NCBI GenBank assembly: GCA_964593555.1
Contig: CAZQIC010000193.1
Span: 1 to 5,740 of the forward strand
Direction: 5' to 3'
From: CAZQIC01 sp964593555
Lineage (GTDB): Bacteria > Bacteroidota > Bacteroidia > JAFLBG01
Length of the DNA: 5,740 nt
The position numbers and the translations under genes were made by a program. Under the pieces are notes generated by a model that did not search any database, was not told the DNA's origin, and was given only the letters and a program-made list of their open reading frames with translations. Shown here in pieces: positions 1-5,740 of the stretch; within the stretch, counting starts at the first letter, position 1; the number at the start of each line of letters is the position of its first letter.

Positions 1-93
1 CTCCGATTTTTAGTCAAATCTCTAAAAGTGAATTTTTAGAACCCACCTTAATATAACTCCAGTCAATTTAACAAACCACAATTTACGGATATT

Positions 94-109
94 ATTCTAA
101 GTATCTGAA
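94..109. repeat. 16-bp direct repeat, copy 1
   Basis: The sequence ATTCTAAGTATCTGAA occurs here and again, identically, at 159-174. The copies are offset by 65 bp, about six helical turns, and the identity stops abruptly on both sides. A 16-base exact match this close is unlikely to be chance even in AT-rich DNA. It could be a pair of regulator-binding sites for the gene at 215, or a remnant of a small duplication or insertion. The sequence alone does not decide. Confidence 0.7.
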
Positions 110-123
110 AAGCGCGTTAGCAC

Positions 124-160
124 ATGCATTACCATCTAGTAATAGCTGGTAATTAAGCAT
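124..160. other. Imperfect stem-loop between the direct repeats
   Basis: Bases 128-138 pair with 143-153 (11 positions, one mismatch at 135/146) around a four-base loop GTAA at 139-142. The stem resumes as ATGC (124-127) with GCAT (157-160) after a three-base bulge at 154-156. No T-tract follows on either strand, so it does not look like a standard intrinsic terminator. It could be a dyad operator or a structured 5' leader of the following gene. Its right arm overlaps the first two bases of the second direct repeat. Confidence 0.5.
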
Positions 161-174
161 TCTAAGTATCTGAA
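159..174. repeat. 16-bp direct repeat, copy 2
   Basis: This is the second exact copy of ATTCTAAGTATCTGAA, ending 40 bp before the ATG at 215. Here the repeat plus the next base is bounded by ATTC and GAAT, a small dyad that copy 1 lacks. Its position is compatible with the core promoter region of the + strand gene, so a protein bound here could affect that promoter. That role is inference from position only. Confidence 0.7.
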
Positions 175-214
175 TATTTACTTATATTGTATTGTTATTA
201 ATTGTTAAAAAAGG

Positions 215-1756
215 ATGACTCCTAAAACAGATCTGTTTGACCTTATCCACTCACTCAACAAAAACGAGAAAGGCTATTTTAAACGTTTTTGCTCAAGGCA
301 GGAAGGAGAAAAAAAATATATTTTGCTGTTTGATTTTATCGAGGCGCAAAAAGAATATAACGAGAATGATGTATTAATAAAATTCAGGAAGGAAAAATTT
401 ACAAGAAACTTTTCTGTTGCCAAAGCATACCTATACAATACCATTCTTGAAAGCCTTCATATTTATTATTCAGAAATTTCGGTGGAAGCATCGCTTAATA
501 AAATGCTTCATTTTGTTGAAATACTCTTCCACAAAGGTTTATACAAGCAATGCGAAGAGATAGTAAAAAAAATGTTGAAGATTGCGACTGCTTATGAAAA
601 AAACTATCATATTATTCAGTGCCATACCTGGACATTAAAACTCCTGGGCTCACTTGGCTTTAAAAAGGTAGAAAGGCCTCAGCTTCAATCCATTTTTAAA
701 TCTATAGAACATCAATTGGAGATATTCGGAAATACATTAAAGCATGGCAACTTTGGAAATGAGTTAACTTTTTTAATTGGAAGAGAAGGAGAATATACAT
801 ATAAAAATATTAAAAAGGACATTGAAAATATTATACAAAAGTCTGAAGAAGGAAAAATAAATAGTAGTGAATCTGTAAGACTCCAGATATTTCAAAAAAT
901 AATTGCAACATATTATATTTTCTATGTTGAGAAAGATCTTGATAAATCATTCAGGATCATGCAGGAGTCGATCACGCTGTTTGATAATAAAAAGGAACTC
1001 ATATCCGAAGAACTGATCACTTATACAACCCTTCACGCAAACATGCTTGTTATTGCCGGAAGAACGAAAAACGAGAAAGCCTTTTTTTTAAGTCTAAAAA
1101 AGTTACGGGAAATAAATGATTCTCAAAGAAACAAACTGAGTCCGAAGCAGAGAGCGAGTATATTTGAACATTCATATGTTTCCGAATTTTCGTACTACAT
1201 CAGAAAAATAAATTTCGAAAAGATTAACACAAGCATAGATGCAGTTATTCAGGGAATGGAAGAGTATAAAGACTCCCTGAACGAGATCAATCGTAATATT
1301 CTGATTGTTAATACAGGAATTATGCTTTACGGTGACAATCAACGTAAGCAGGCGTTGCAATGGTTTCTTAAATTGATCAACCAGGATGATATTAAGACGC
1401 GCCCTGATGTAATTGCTGTTGCAAAAATGCTCATTGTGATCATACATTATGAATTTAAAAACTTTGATATTTTGCCAAGCCTTATTCGATCGGCACAACG
1501 ATTTTTAAAAGAGCAAAAGCTGTTATCACAAATTGAAATAGTGGTTTTAAAATATATTGCTGCAAGTATTAAAAATGATGGTACATCTGGAAGTCAAAAG
1601 CTTGAACAGGAAAACCTCATCTTGAAAGCAAAGAGTGAACTTGATGTTATAGAGAAAAGCGACTACGCTTCTTATTTTAACTATAGTGCTTGGTTAACGG
1701 CACAACTGGAAAAGAAAACTTACACAGAAGTACTTAAAAGATTGAATGGAAATTAA
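215..1756 (+). CDS. Conserved Bacteroidota helical-repeat protein of unknown function
   Basis: This is a 513-residue protein with no signal peptide, no membrane segment and no recognisable catalytic motif, so it is probably cytosolic. Its N-terminus (LFDLIHSLNKNEKGYFKRF, residues 7-25) resembles a family of uncharacterised Bacteroidota proteins that begin with an LFxLIxSLxKxEKxxFK-type motif; I recall this family as named only hypothetical. The rest is almost entirely helical and charged, with TPR-like helix pairs such as residues 106-135 (a GLYKQCEEIVKKM segment). A scaffold or protein-interaction role is a reasonable inference, not a demonstrated one. The start is well fixed: an in-frame TAA lies at 206-208, nine bases upstream. 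An AAAAAAGG run abuts the ATG, too close to act as a normal ribosome-binding site, which is unremarkable in this phylum. The gene stands alone on the + strand and its stop overlaps the stop of the convergent neighbour. Confidence 0.9.
   Translation: MTPKTDLFDLIHSLNKNEKGYFKRFCSRQEGEKKYILLFDFIEAQKEYNENDVLIKFRKEKFTRNFSVAKAYLYNTILESLHIYYSEISVEASLNKMLHFVEILFHKGLYKQCEEIVKKMLKIATAYEKNYHIIQCHTWTLKLLGSLGFKKVERPQLQSIFKSIEHQLEIFGNTLKHGNFGNELTFLIGREGEYTYKNIKKDIENIIQKSEEGKINSSESVRLQIFQKIIATYYIFYVEKDLDKSFRIMQESITLFDNKKELISEELITYTTLHANMLVIAGRTKNEKAFFLSLKKLREINDSQRNKLSPKQRASIFEHSYVSEFSYYIRKINFEKINTSIDAVIQGMEEYKDSLNEINRNILIVNTGIMLYGDNQRKQALQWFLKLINQDDIKTRPDVIAVAKMLIVIIHYEFKNFDILPSLIRSAQRFLKEQKLLSQIEIVVLKYIAASIKNDGTSGSQKLEQENLILKAKSELDVIEKSDYASYFNYSAWLTAQLEKKTYTEVLKRLNGN
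1753..1756. other. Shared TTAA: overlapping stop codons of convergent genes
   Basis: The palindrome TTAA gives the TAA stop of the + strand gene (1754-1756) and the TAA stop of the - strand gene (read from 1755 to 1753). There is therefore no intergenic space at this convergent junction, and any terminator for either gene must lie inside the coding sequence of the other. Confidence 0.95.
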
Positions 1757-3396
1757 TTACGATGTATTGCGATGTCTTTCTTTAGTTGAAACACATCGTC
1801 GGGTTCTATAGGTAAGAAAAATTTTTCTTCGTAAGGTTTATAATTTTTTACCTTGATGCGGATCTCATATTTTTTATCACCCGGTAATGTAACTGAATAC
1901 TCCCCATCAATATTCGACTTTATAGAAGTTATTTTTTGTCCGTACTCATCATAAAAACCCATCTCTGTTTCCAATGCCTGGCCGGCTTCAAAATCTATTA
2001 CCATTCCTTTTATCATTGATAAACCGGTTTGCTCATTTTCGTTTTCTTTCTTTTTCTTTTTAACCAAAGGTTTGGCAAACAAAATATTGGTTGACATATC
2101 AATTTTGTAAATATCCGTTTCTCCTGTCCCTCCTGCCCTGTCGCTCGAAAAATAAGCTACAGTTCCATCCGCATTAAAACTAATTGGCCCGTCACGTCTT
2201 GTACTGTTTATTGGATATCCCAGGTTGACAGGTTTGGTCCATTCTCCTTTATCAAAAACTGTTTTAAAAATATCATATGAACCCATTGAGTTGTGTCCAT
2301 TAGAACTAAAAAAAAGTGTTTTACCATCAGATGCCATAAATACTCCAACTTCATCTTCGGGTGAATTAACTATTGAGCCGAGGTTAACAGGTTTTTCCCA
2401 ATCATTTCCTGAAATACGGTTCGACATATAAATATCACTCTTCCCACTCCCGCCTTTTCTTTCACTCACAAAATACATAACGTTTCCATCCGCTGAAAAA
2501 CACGCGCCATCCTCGTAATACGGTGTGTTAATGTTTGGCCCCATTGAAACAGGTGTTTCCCATTTTCCTGTTGGCCCTAAGTTGGAATAAAAAATATCAC
2601 CGCTTTGTGAAATGAACTCTTCATTTTTATATAATAACATTTGTTTGCCATCCGGTGAAAGGCCAGTACATGCATCGTATGCTTCTGAATAATTAACATT
2701 GCCCGGTATTGGCTCCGCTGCTGTCCATTCCTTTTCGTCTTCGCTCCATGCTGTTACATAAACATCGTCGAAAAATTTATTATCCGCTTCAGTGTCTTTG
2801 ATACTTAACTTCCCTGCAGGCCTGCGTGTAGTAAAATAAAGTGATTTTCCATCGCGAGACAATAACGGGGATTTGTCATCGAATGCAGAGTTAACCGCAT
2901 CCCCCATATTTTCAATTTTAACGTTTACAGGTTTTGCCATAAGATCCTTTGCAGTTTTACATTGGGCAATGTAATAATCAACCCTGCTGTCGCTAACTTT
3001 CTGAAGACTTCCAACACTGCCTCTGAATGTATTAAATTCTTCTAGGGCTTTGTCCAATGAACCGGATATATGATATACCCTGCCAAGATATAAGTTCAAT
3101 TCAGGATTACCTTTATAATTAAGCGTTTTCGCTTTCTCGAAAAATTCAAGTGAATGTGTATATAAACCCATTGCAAAATAACATTCGCCTACATAATAAG
3201 CCAATGCCGGATCTTCAGTTTTTTTATCGTAAAGTTCTTTGTAAATATCTAATGCGGCCTGGTATCTGCCTCCTAAATACTCTTGCTTAGCCGCAAAAAG
3301 TTTCGCCTTATCCTTTGGCCCATCACTTGCATGTGCACCAAAGGCGGAGAACAATATTGTAAATAATGAAATCCGTATCAATAATCTAACAGGCAT
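1753..3396 (-). CDS. Exported PorE-like protein (TPR, PD40 propeller, CRD) lacking an OmpA domain
   Basis: This is a 547-residue envelope protein. Residues 1-23 form a Sec signal peptide with a probable cleavage site AHA|S; there is no lipobox cysteine. Residues about 30-150 are TPR-like helices (e.g. GGRYQAALDIYKELYD, 42-57). Five PD40/WD40-like blades follow, with SxDGK- or SPDG-type strands near 179, 247, 301, 356 and 409, and blade tryptophans at 224, 279, 333 and 386, spaced 53-55 residues. A KKKKK linker (446-450) leads to a carboxypeptidase-regulatory-like beta domain (about 461-530). This order matches PorE, the T9SS protein thought to tie the machine to peptidoglycan, and its many Bacteroidota paralogues. 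Those usually end in an OmpA-like peptidoglycan-binding domain, whereas this one stops right after the beta domain. It may bind a partner rather than the cell wall. The start is the only ATG after an in-frame TAG 33 bases upstream. It follows mqnA by 67 bp on the same strand. Confidence 0.88.
   Translation of the reverse strand: MPVRLLIRISLFTILFSAFGAHASDGPKDKAKLFAAKQEYLGGRYQAALDIYKELYDKKTEDPALAYYVGECYFAMGLYTHSLEFFEKAKTLNYKGNPELNLYLGRVYHISGSLDKALEEFNTFRGSVGSLQKVSDSRVDYYIAQCKTAKDLMAKPVNVKIENMGDAVNSAFDDKSPLLSRDGKSLYFTTRRPAGKLSIKDTEADNKFFDDVYVTAWSEDEKEWTAAEPIPGNVNYSEAYDACTGLSPDGKQMLLYKNEEFISQSGDIFYSNLGPTGKWETPVSMGPNINTPYYEDGACFSADGNVMYFVSERKGGSGKSDIYMSNRISGNDWEKPVNLGSIVNSPEDEVGVFMASDGKTLFFSSNGHNSMGSYDIFKTVFDKGEWTKPVNLGYPINSTRRDGPISFNADGTVAYFSSDRAGGTGETDIYKIDMSTNILFAKPLVKKKKKENENEQTGLSMIKGMVIDFEAGQALETEMGFYDEYGQKITSIKSNIDGEYSVTLPGDKKYEIRIKVKNYKPYEEKFFLPIEPDDVFQLKKDIAIHRN
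1770..1798. terminator. Candidate hairpin at the convergent gene junction
   Basis: CGATGT (1770-1775) pairs with ACATCG (1793-1798). After one C/C mismatch, TTTC (1777-1780) pairs with GAAA (1788-1791), around a seven-base loop. The hairpin begins 13 bases after the + strand stop and lies within the last codons of the - strand gene. It is the only visible stem-loop that could end transcription of either convergent gene. No U-tract follows in either direction, so this is a weak call; it could instead protect mRNA 3' ends or be coincidental. Confidence 0.3.
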
Positions 3397-3446
3397 ATAT
3401 TGATTTAATTGAATTGTGATGAGGCGCTAATTTAAGCAATTAAATG

Positions 3447-3465
3447 AAAAAAGCAGTCCGCTTTT
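3447..3465 (-). terminator. Weak intrinsic-terminator-like hairpin after mqnA
   Basis: Read on the - strand, AAAAGC, partly within the mqnA stop codon, pairs with GCTTTT around the five-base loop GGACT. The T-run continues to six residues (3452-3447). The stem is only six base pairs, four of them A-T, so termination would be inefficient. Some read-through from mqnA into the PD40 gene 67 bp downstream is plausible. Confidence 0.35.
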
Positions 3466-4207
3466 ATAAGAACTTTTTTGACAACTTTAGAAAAGTATCT
3501 ATCGCAAGTTCGTGTCGATCAGTCATTTTGTATTGAATAGTGTTTAAAATATAATAACGTTTCTTCTCATCAAAAATTTTTTCATTATCAAGAATTTCAG
3601 TCCGGTTTTTTATGCCAATAGCTAATGTTTCATTAAACAAGCTTTCGTCGTTTTTATCGATCTTCTTATTTGTAACCCAGCAAGCAAAAACAAATGGCAG
3701 TTCATTATATTTTTTCCACTCACCACTTAAATCGTACACATATTTGTATTTTTCACTCATTTCAATTGCCCGGTCCCCTATTACAACGGCTGCCTTTGCC
3801 CCTTTAATTTCGGACTCATACCCTTCCGAAGCATTTTCCCAGAGCGGATTTATATGCCATTCTAATTTTGCCAAAAGCTTACATAGTCTAACCGATGTGC
3901 GCGACTGGTAATCGAGCATGATCGTTTTTATCTCATATAATGGAACTTCGCTTAACAATAATACCGAGTTAACGTTTCCGTCAGCTGCTATACAATAATC
4001 ACCAATGATTCTTCCATTTGGTACACGATTTATCTCCGCAACCGGTATTAGGCCTATATCAACAACTCCCTTTATAAGTTTATCTGCACAAACCGAGGGT
4101 ATATCAGTTTGCACATCCCACTTTTCTTTTCCAGCATAATTATTCAGTGCGTACCTGAAAGGAAGTGCATTGAGGTATGATACAACAGATATTTTCAATT
4201 TCGACAT
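3464..4207 (-). CDS. mqnA: Chorismate dehydratase, futalosine menaquinone pathway
   Basis: MqnA dehydrates chorismate to 3-[(1-carboxyvinyl)oxy]benzoate, the first committed step of the futalosine route to menaquinone; it acts in the cytosol. The family hallmarks are visible: KISVVSYLNALPF at 5-17 (the SYLN asparagine, residue 13, probably corresponds to the active-site Asn of characterised MqnA), DIGLIPVAE at 50-58, DGNVNSVLLLS at 76-86, LDYQSRTSVRLCKLL at 98-112, GDRAI at 144-148 and LPFVFACWV at 170-178. The fold is that of a periplasmic-binding-protein-like two-lobe enzyme, but there is no signal peptide. The related MqnD starts with a different motif (SPCPNDTF-like), which argues against that alternative. 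At 247 residues it is at the short end for the family but appears complete. An in-frame TAA 12 bases upstream fixes the ATG. No other menaquinone gene is in the window. The gene is bounded upstream by a strong terminator and appears to have its own promoter. Confidence 0.93.
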   Translation of the reverse strand: MSKLKISVVSYLNALPFRYALNNYAGKEKWDVQTDIPSVCADKLIKGVVDIGLIPVAEINRVPNGRIIGDYCIAADGNVNSVLLLSEVPLYEIKTIMLDYQSRTSVRLCKLLAKLEWHINPLWENASEGYESEIKGAKAAVVIGDRAIEMSEKYKYVYDLSGEWKKYNELPFVFACWVTNKKIDKNDESLFNETLAIGIKNRTEILDNEKIFDEKKRYYILNTIQYKMTDRHELAIDTFLKLSKKFL

Positions 4208-4211
4208 CGTG

Positions 4212-4219
4212 CAAATTTA
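4212..4219 (-). promoter_or_regulatory. Candidate Bacteroidota -7 promoter element for mqnA
   Basis: On the - strand this reads TAAATTTG, an exact match to the TAnnTTTG -7 consensus of Bacteroidota promoters. It ends four bases before the mqnA ATG, so transcription would start at or next to the ATG. The -33 region falls on the T-run of the preceding terminator (4238-4244), with no clean TTTG at the standard 19-21 bp spacing. The short motif could occur by chance in AT-rich DNA, but its position between a terminator and a gene start supports it. Confidence 0.5.
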
Positions 4220-4237
4220 GTCAATGCAATTCAACAT

Positions 4238-4271
4238 AAAAAAAGGCCGGCTCCTGTTAGAAACCGGCCTT
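4238..4271 (-). terminator. Strong intrinsic terminator of the T9SS-cargo gene
   Basis: On the - strand, AAGGCCGG (4271-4264) pairs perfectly with CCGGCCTT (4250-4243). The stem continues with five more pairs, two of them G-U wobbles, to a three-base loop (4258-4256), giving about 13 pairs. A run of seven T (4244-4238) overlaps and follows the stem. It begins 18 bases after the stop at 4290. The wobble pairs form only in the - strand RNA and there is no T-run on the + strand, so it is directional and ends the gene to its right. Confidence 0.93.
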
Positions 4272-4289
4272 ACAATAAATATATTTTTC

Positions 4290-5740
4290 TTAATGTACTA
4301 CCTGCATTGGTTTAGTTTGTATAACAGATTTATTATCCGACAGACGATACAGATACATGCCTTCCGCAAATGAAGATGTATTTACCATTAGCTGCGTTGC
4401 ATTATTCTGAATTTGTTCTGTATAGATCACTCTTCCGGTAAGATCACAAATATCAAGCGTAAGTTGTTTATCAACATTAAGCAGAGGAATTATGGTAAAC
4501 GCATTCCCAGGGTTAGGATAATTTTGCCCAAGCCCAAACATTGCATTGTCAAATTCCTGTGTACTGCTAATGGTACCATTGAACCAATCGTATGATAATT
4601 TAATGATCATATTTCGTACGGATATATTTGTAAGCTGTTCCATACCCACTCCGCAATACACTACCTTATAAGTTCCATTGGTGGCTCTTACGGCCCCGGG
4701 TTTAGTCGTACCTGTGTTGTAGTAGAATATTGTTCCTCCTGTTCCAATCGGCGTAATTTCGTCAGGAAATAAATTTGCACCATTAGTACTGCTTCCATAA
4801 AATGTGGTACTGATATTTGAAGAAGCAACCCCTCCAAATACAAGTTCAGAAAGGTTTGCATTTAATACTGTGCTTGCGGCAGCCCCATCATTAGTGTAAG
4901 ATGCATTTAAGTAATTGGTATAGAAAGCTTTAGTAACGGTTGTCCCACTGCCCGCTGCATCCCATGTATCCCATCCAATATCCTGTCCTGAAATAAATAA
5001 ATGTCCTCCTCCATTTAAAAAGGTGGTCAACTCGTTTACTACTTCATCTGTTAAGCCCGGGAATGTCCATCCTATATTGTAATAAATATTAGCCACCCCT
5101 GTCATTGCATTATCATCATATGCTGCCATCATAACATCTCTTGTTGTTTTGCCAACACTTGTGGCATTCGCAAAGGCAAGTCCGGATGTAAATACACTAT
5201 CCCATGCGGAAGCTGTTCTTGGTCCAACAGCGCCTTCCATTCCGGTACTTGAAACAACCAGGTCGGTAACACCTGAAATTACATGCACTTTTGTTTGCCT
5301 GTAAATAGCGGAAGGATTAGTTATAGAATAAAACTTAAGATTATATGATCCAACGCCCGAATTGGTTCCGGGTGTCACATTCACAATAATAGAATCAGCA
5401 GTTGCAGAGTTAACGGTGAAGGATGCCGATGTAGAATATGTTGTGCCATTCACAACAAAATCATTTGTCCAGCCTGAAGGTTGAACAGCAGTCATGGTAC
5501 AGGAGAATGTTTCGTTACTCACTCCCTCATTAAACATCCCTACTTTAAAAGCTGTTGGTGTTGAAGCAGCAATATTTTTAACCATTGGTGTAGCATCGGT
5601 AAGGTGAAGATTAAATATAGGCTCACTATACCCTGCTTGCTTAACATTTTTAGTGCTATTGTCCTGAACAAAAGAAACAACTGCGATCTGATTTTTGTCA
5701 TATACATAAGAAGCTATCGGCCAGTTAAGATTCATGATAA
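4290..5740 (-). CDS. T9SS-secreted, probably Omp28-related protein (5' end outside window)
   Basis: This is a partial gene: the frame stays open to the right edge, so the ATG at 5735 is most likely an internal methionine. Numbering from it gives 481 residues. Residues 4-36 (ASYVYDKNQIAVVSFVQDNS and on to KQAGYSEP) resemble the end of the domain in Omp28-related Bacteroidota proteins, which read WxVxxVYxxNxLxVVAFVQDNxTKxVxQAAY. Residues about 50-155 look like an Ig-like beta domain. Residues about 155-385 resemble a glutamine-amidotransferase-like/ThuA-type alpha/beta module (TTFLNGGGHLFISGQD, 237-252; YKVVYCGVGMEQL, 356-368) with no obvious catalytic nucleophile at the elbow. Residues about 401-481 are a type A T9SS sorting domain: GLGQNYPNPGNAF, a DLTGRVIY strand, then FAEGMYLYRL. 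The protein is therefore exported by Sec, passed through T9SS and released or attached at the cell surface. Its substrate or ligand cannot be read from the sequence. A strong terminator follows. Confidence 0.88.
   Translation of the reverse strand, partial: IMNLNWPIASYVYDKNQIAVVSFVQDNSTKNVKQAGYSEPIFNLHLTDATPMVKNIAASTPTAFKVGMFNEGVSNETFSCTMTAVQPSGWTNDFVVNGTTYSTSASFTVNSATADSIIVNVTPGTNSGVGSYNLKFYSITNPSAIYRQTKVHVISGVTDLVVSSTGMEGAVGPRTASAWDSVFTSGLAFANATSVGKTTRDVMMAAYDDNAMTGVANIYYNIGWTFPGLTDEVVNELTTFLNGGGHLFISGQDIGWDTWDAAGSGTTVTKAFYTNYLNASYTNDGAAASTVLNANLSELVFGGVASSNISTTFYGSSTNGANLFPDEITPIGTGGTIFYYNTGTTKPGAVRATNGTYKVVYCGVGMEQLTNISVRNMIIKLSYDWFNGTISSTQEFDNAMFGLGQNYPNPGNAFTIIPLLNVDKQLTLDICDLTGRVIYTEQIQNNATQLMVNTSSFAEGMYLYRLSDNKSVIQTKPMQVVH

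Larger units (their letters stand above)
1..214. other. Non-coding region upstream of the 215-1756 gene
   Basis: This AT-rich stretch has no convincing coding sequence. It contains two exact copies of a 16-bp sequence (94-109 and 159-174) and a stem-loop at 124-160, listed separately. It must hold the promoter of the gene starting at 215, but I found no clean TAnnTTTG element; the nearest resemblance is TATATTG at 183-189, one base short of the consensus. Short frames open to the left edge could be the tail of a gene outside the window, but they are too short to judge. Confidence 0.6.

Noticed and set aside
3..56. An open frame on the + strand from the left edge to a TAA at 54-56, possibly the tail of an upstream gene
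   Set aside because: Only 17 codons are visible, with no recognisable motif; chance cannot be excluded.
1172..1498. A 108-codon open frame on the - strand inside the 215-1756 gene
   Set aside because: It is antisense to a well-supported conserved coding sequence, has no recognisable domain, and its composition (Asn/Ile/Cys-rich) looks like a shadow frame.
2225..2431. A short + strand open frame inside the PD40 gene
   Set aside because: It is the antisense shadow of the PD40 blades; the repeated motif there is fully explained on the - strand.
2226..2570. Similar DNA segments (AACAGGT followed by a TCC-rich stretch) near 2226, 2386 and 2548
   Set aside because: They encode the recurring W-x-x-P-V segment of successive PD40 blades, so they are protein repeats and not a separate DNA element.
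3427..3434. TAAATTAG on the - strand upstream of the PD40 gene as a possible -7 promoter element
   Set aside because: It has one mismatch at a conserved position of TAnnTTTG and no -33 partner; too weak to list as a feature.
3612..3911. A 99-codon + strand open frame inside mqnA
   Set aside because: It lies antisense to conserved MqnA motifs and has no family resemblance of its own.
4413..4595. A 60-codon + strand open frame inside the sorting domain of the secreted-protein gene
   Set aside because: It is antisense to the T9SS C-terminal domain and has no supporting features.

Overview
The window is AT-rich and looks like chromosome from a member of the Bacteroidota. Three things support this: a C-terminal sorting domain of the type IX secretion system (T9SS) on the right-hand gene, a periplasmic TPR/PD40 protein of a kind typical of the phylum, and a TAnnTTTG-type -7 promoter element just upstream of mqnA. 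There is no Shine-Dalgarno sequence at normal spacing before the three visible starts, which also fits.

Layout, left to right. Positions 1-214 are non-coding and hold a perfect 16-bp direct repeat, with an imperfect hairpin between and partly overlapping the copies. On the + strand, 215-1756 encodes a 513-residue, all-helical cytosolic protein of a conserved but uncharacterised Bacteroidota family. The other three genes are on the - strand. 1753-3396 encodes an exported protein with TPRs, a five-bladed PD40 propeller and a carboxypeptidase-regulatory-like domain, resembling the T9SS envelope protein PorE but without its OmpA-like anchor. 3464-4207 is mqnA (chorismate dehydratase), the first step of the futalosine route to menaquinone. 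4290 to the right edge is the C-terminal part of a large T9SS-secreted, probably Omp28-related protein whose N-terminus lies outside the window.

The genes do not form one pathway. A strong intrinsic terminator at 4238-4271 separates the secreted-protein gene from mqnA, and mqnA has its own promoter candidate so close to the ATG that the mRNA may be leaderless. The first two genes converge so tightly that their stop codons share a TTAA. The only functional thread is loose: the T9SS cargo and the PorE-like protein both belong to the cell envelope. I see no mobile element, CRISPR array, RNA gene or defence system. The points worth a second look are the missing anchor of the PorE-like protein, the overlapping stops with an embedded hairpin, the possible leaderless mqnA transcript, and the repeat/hairpin structure in the left intergenic region.
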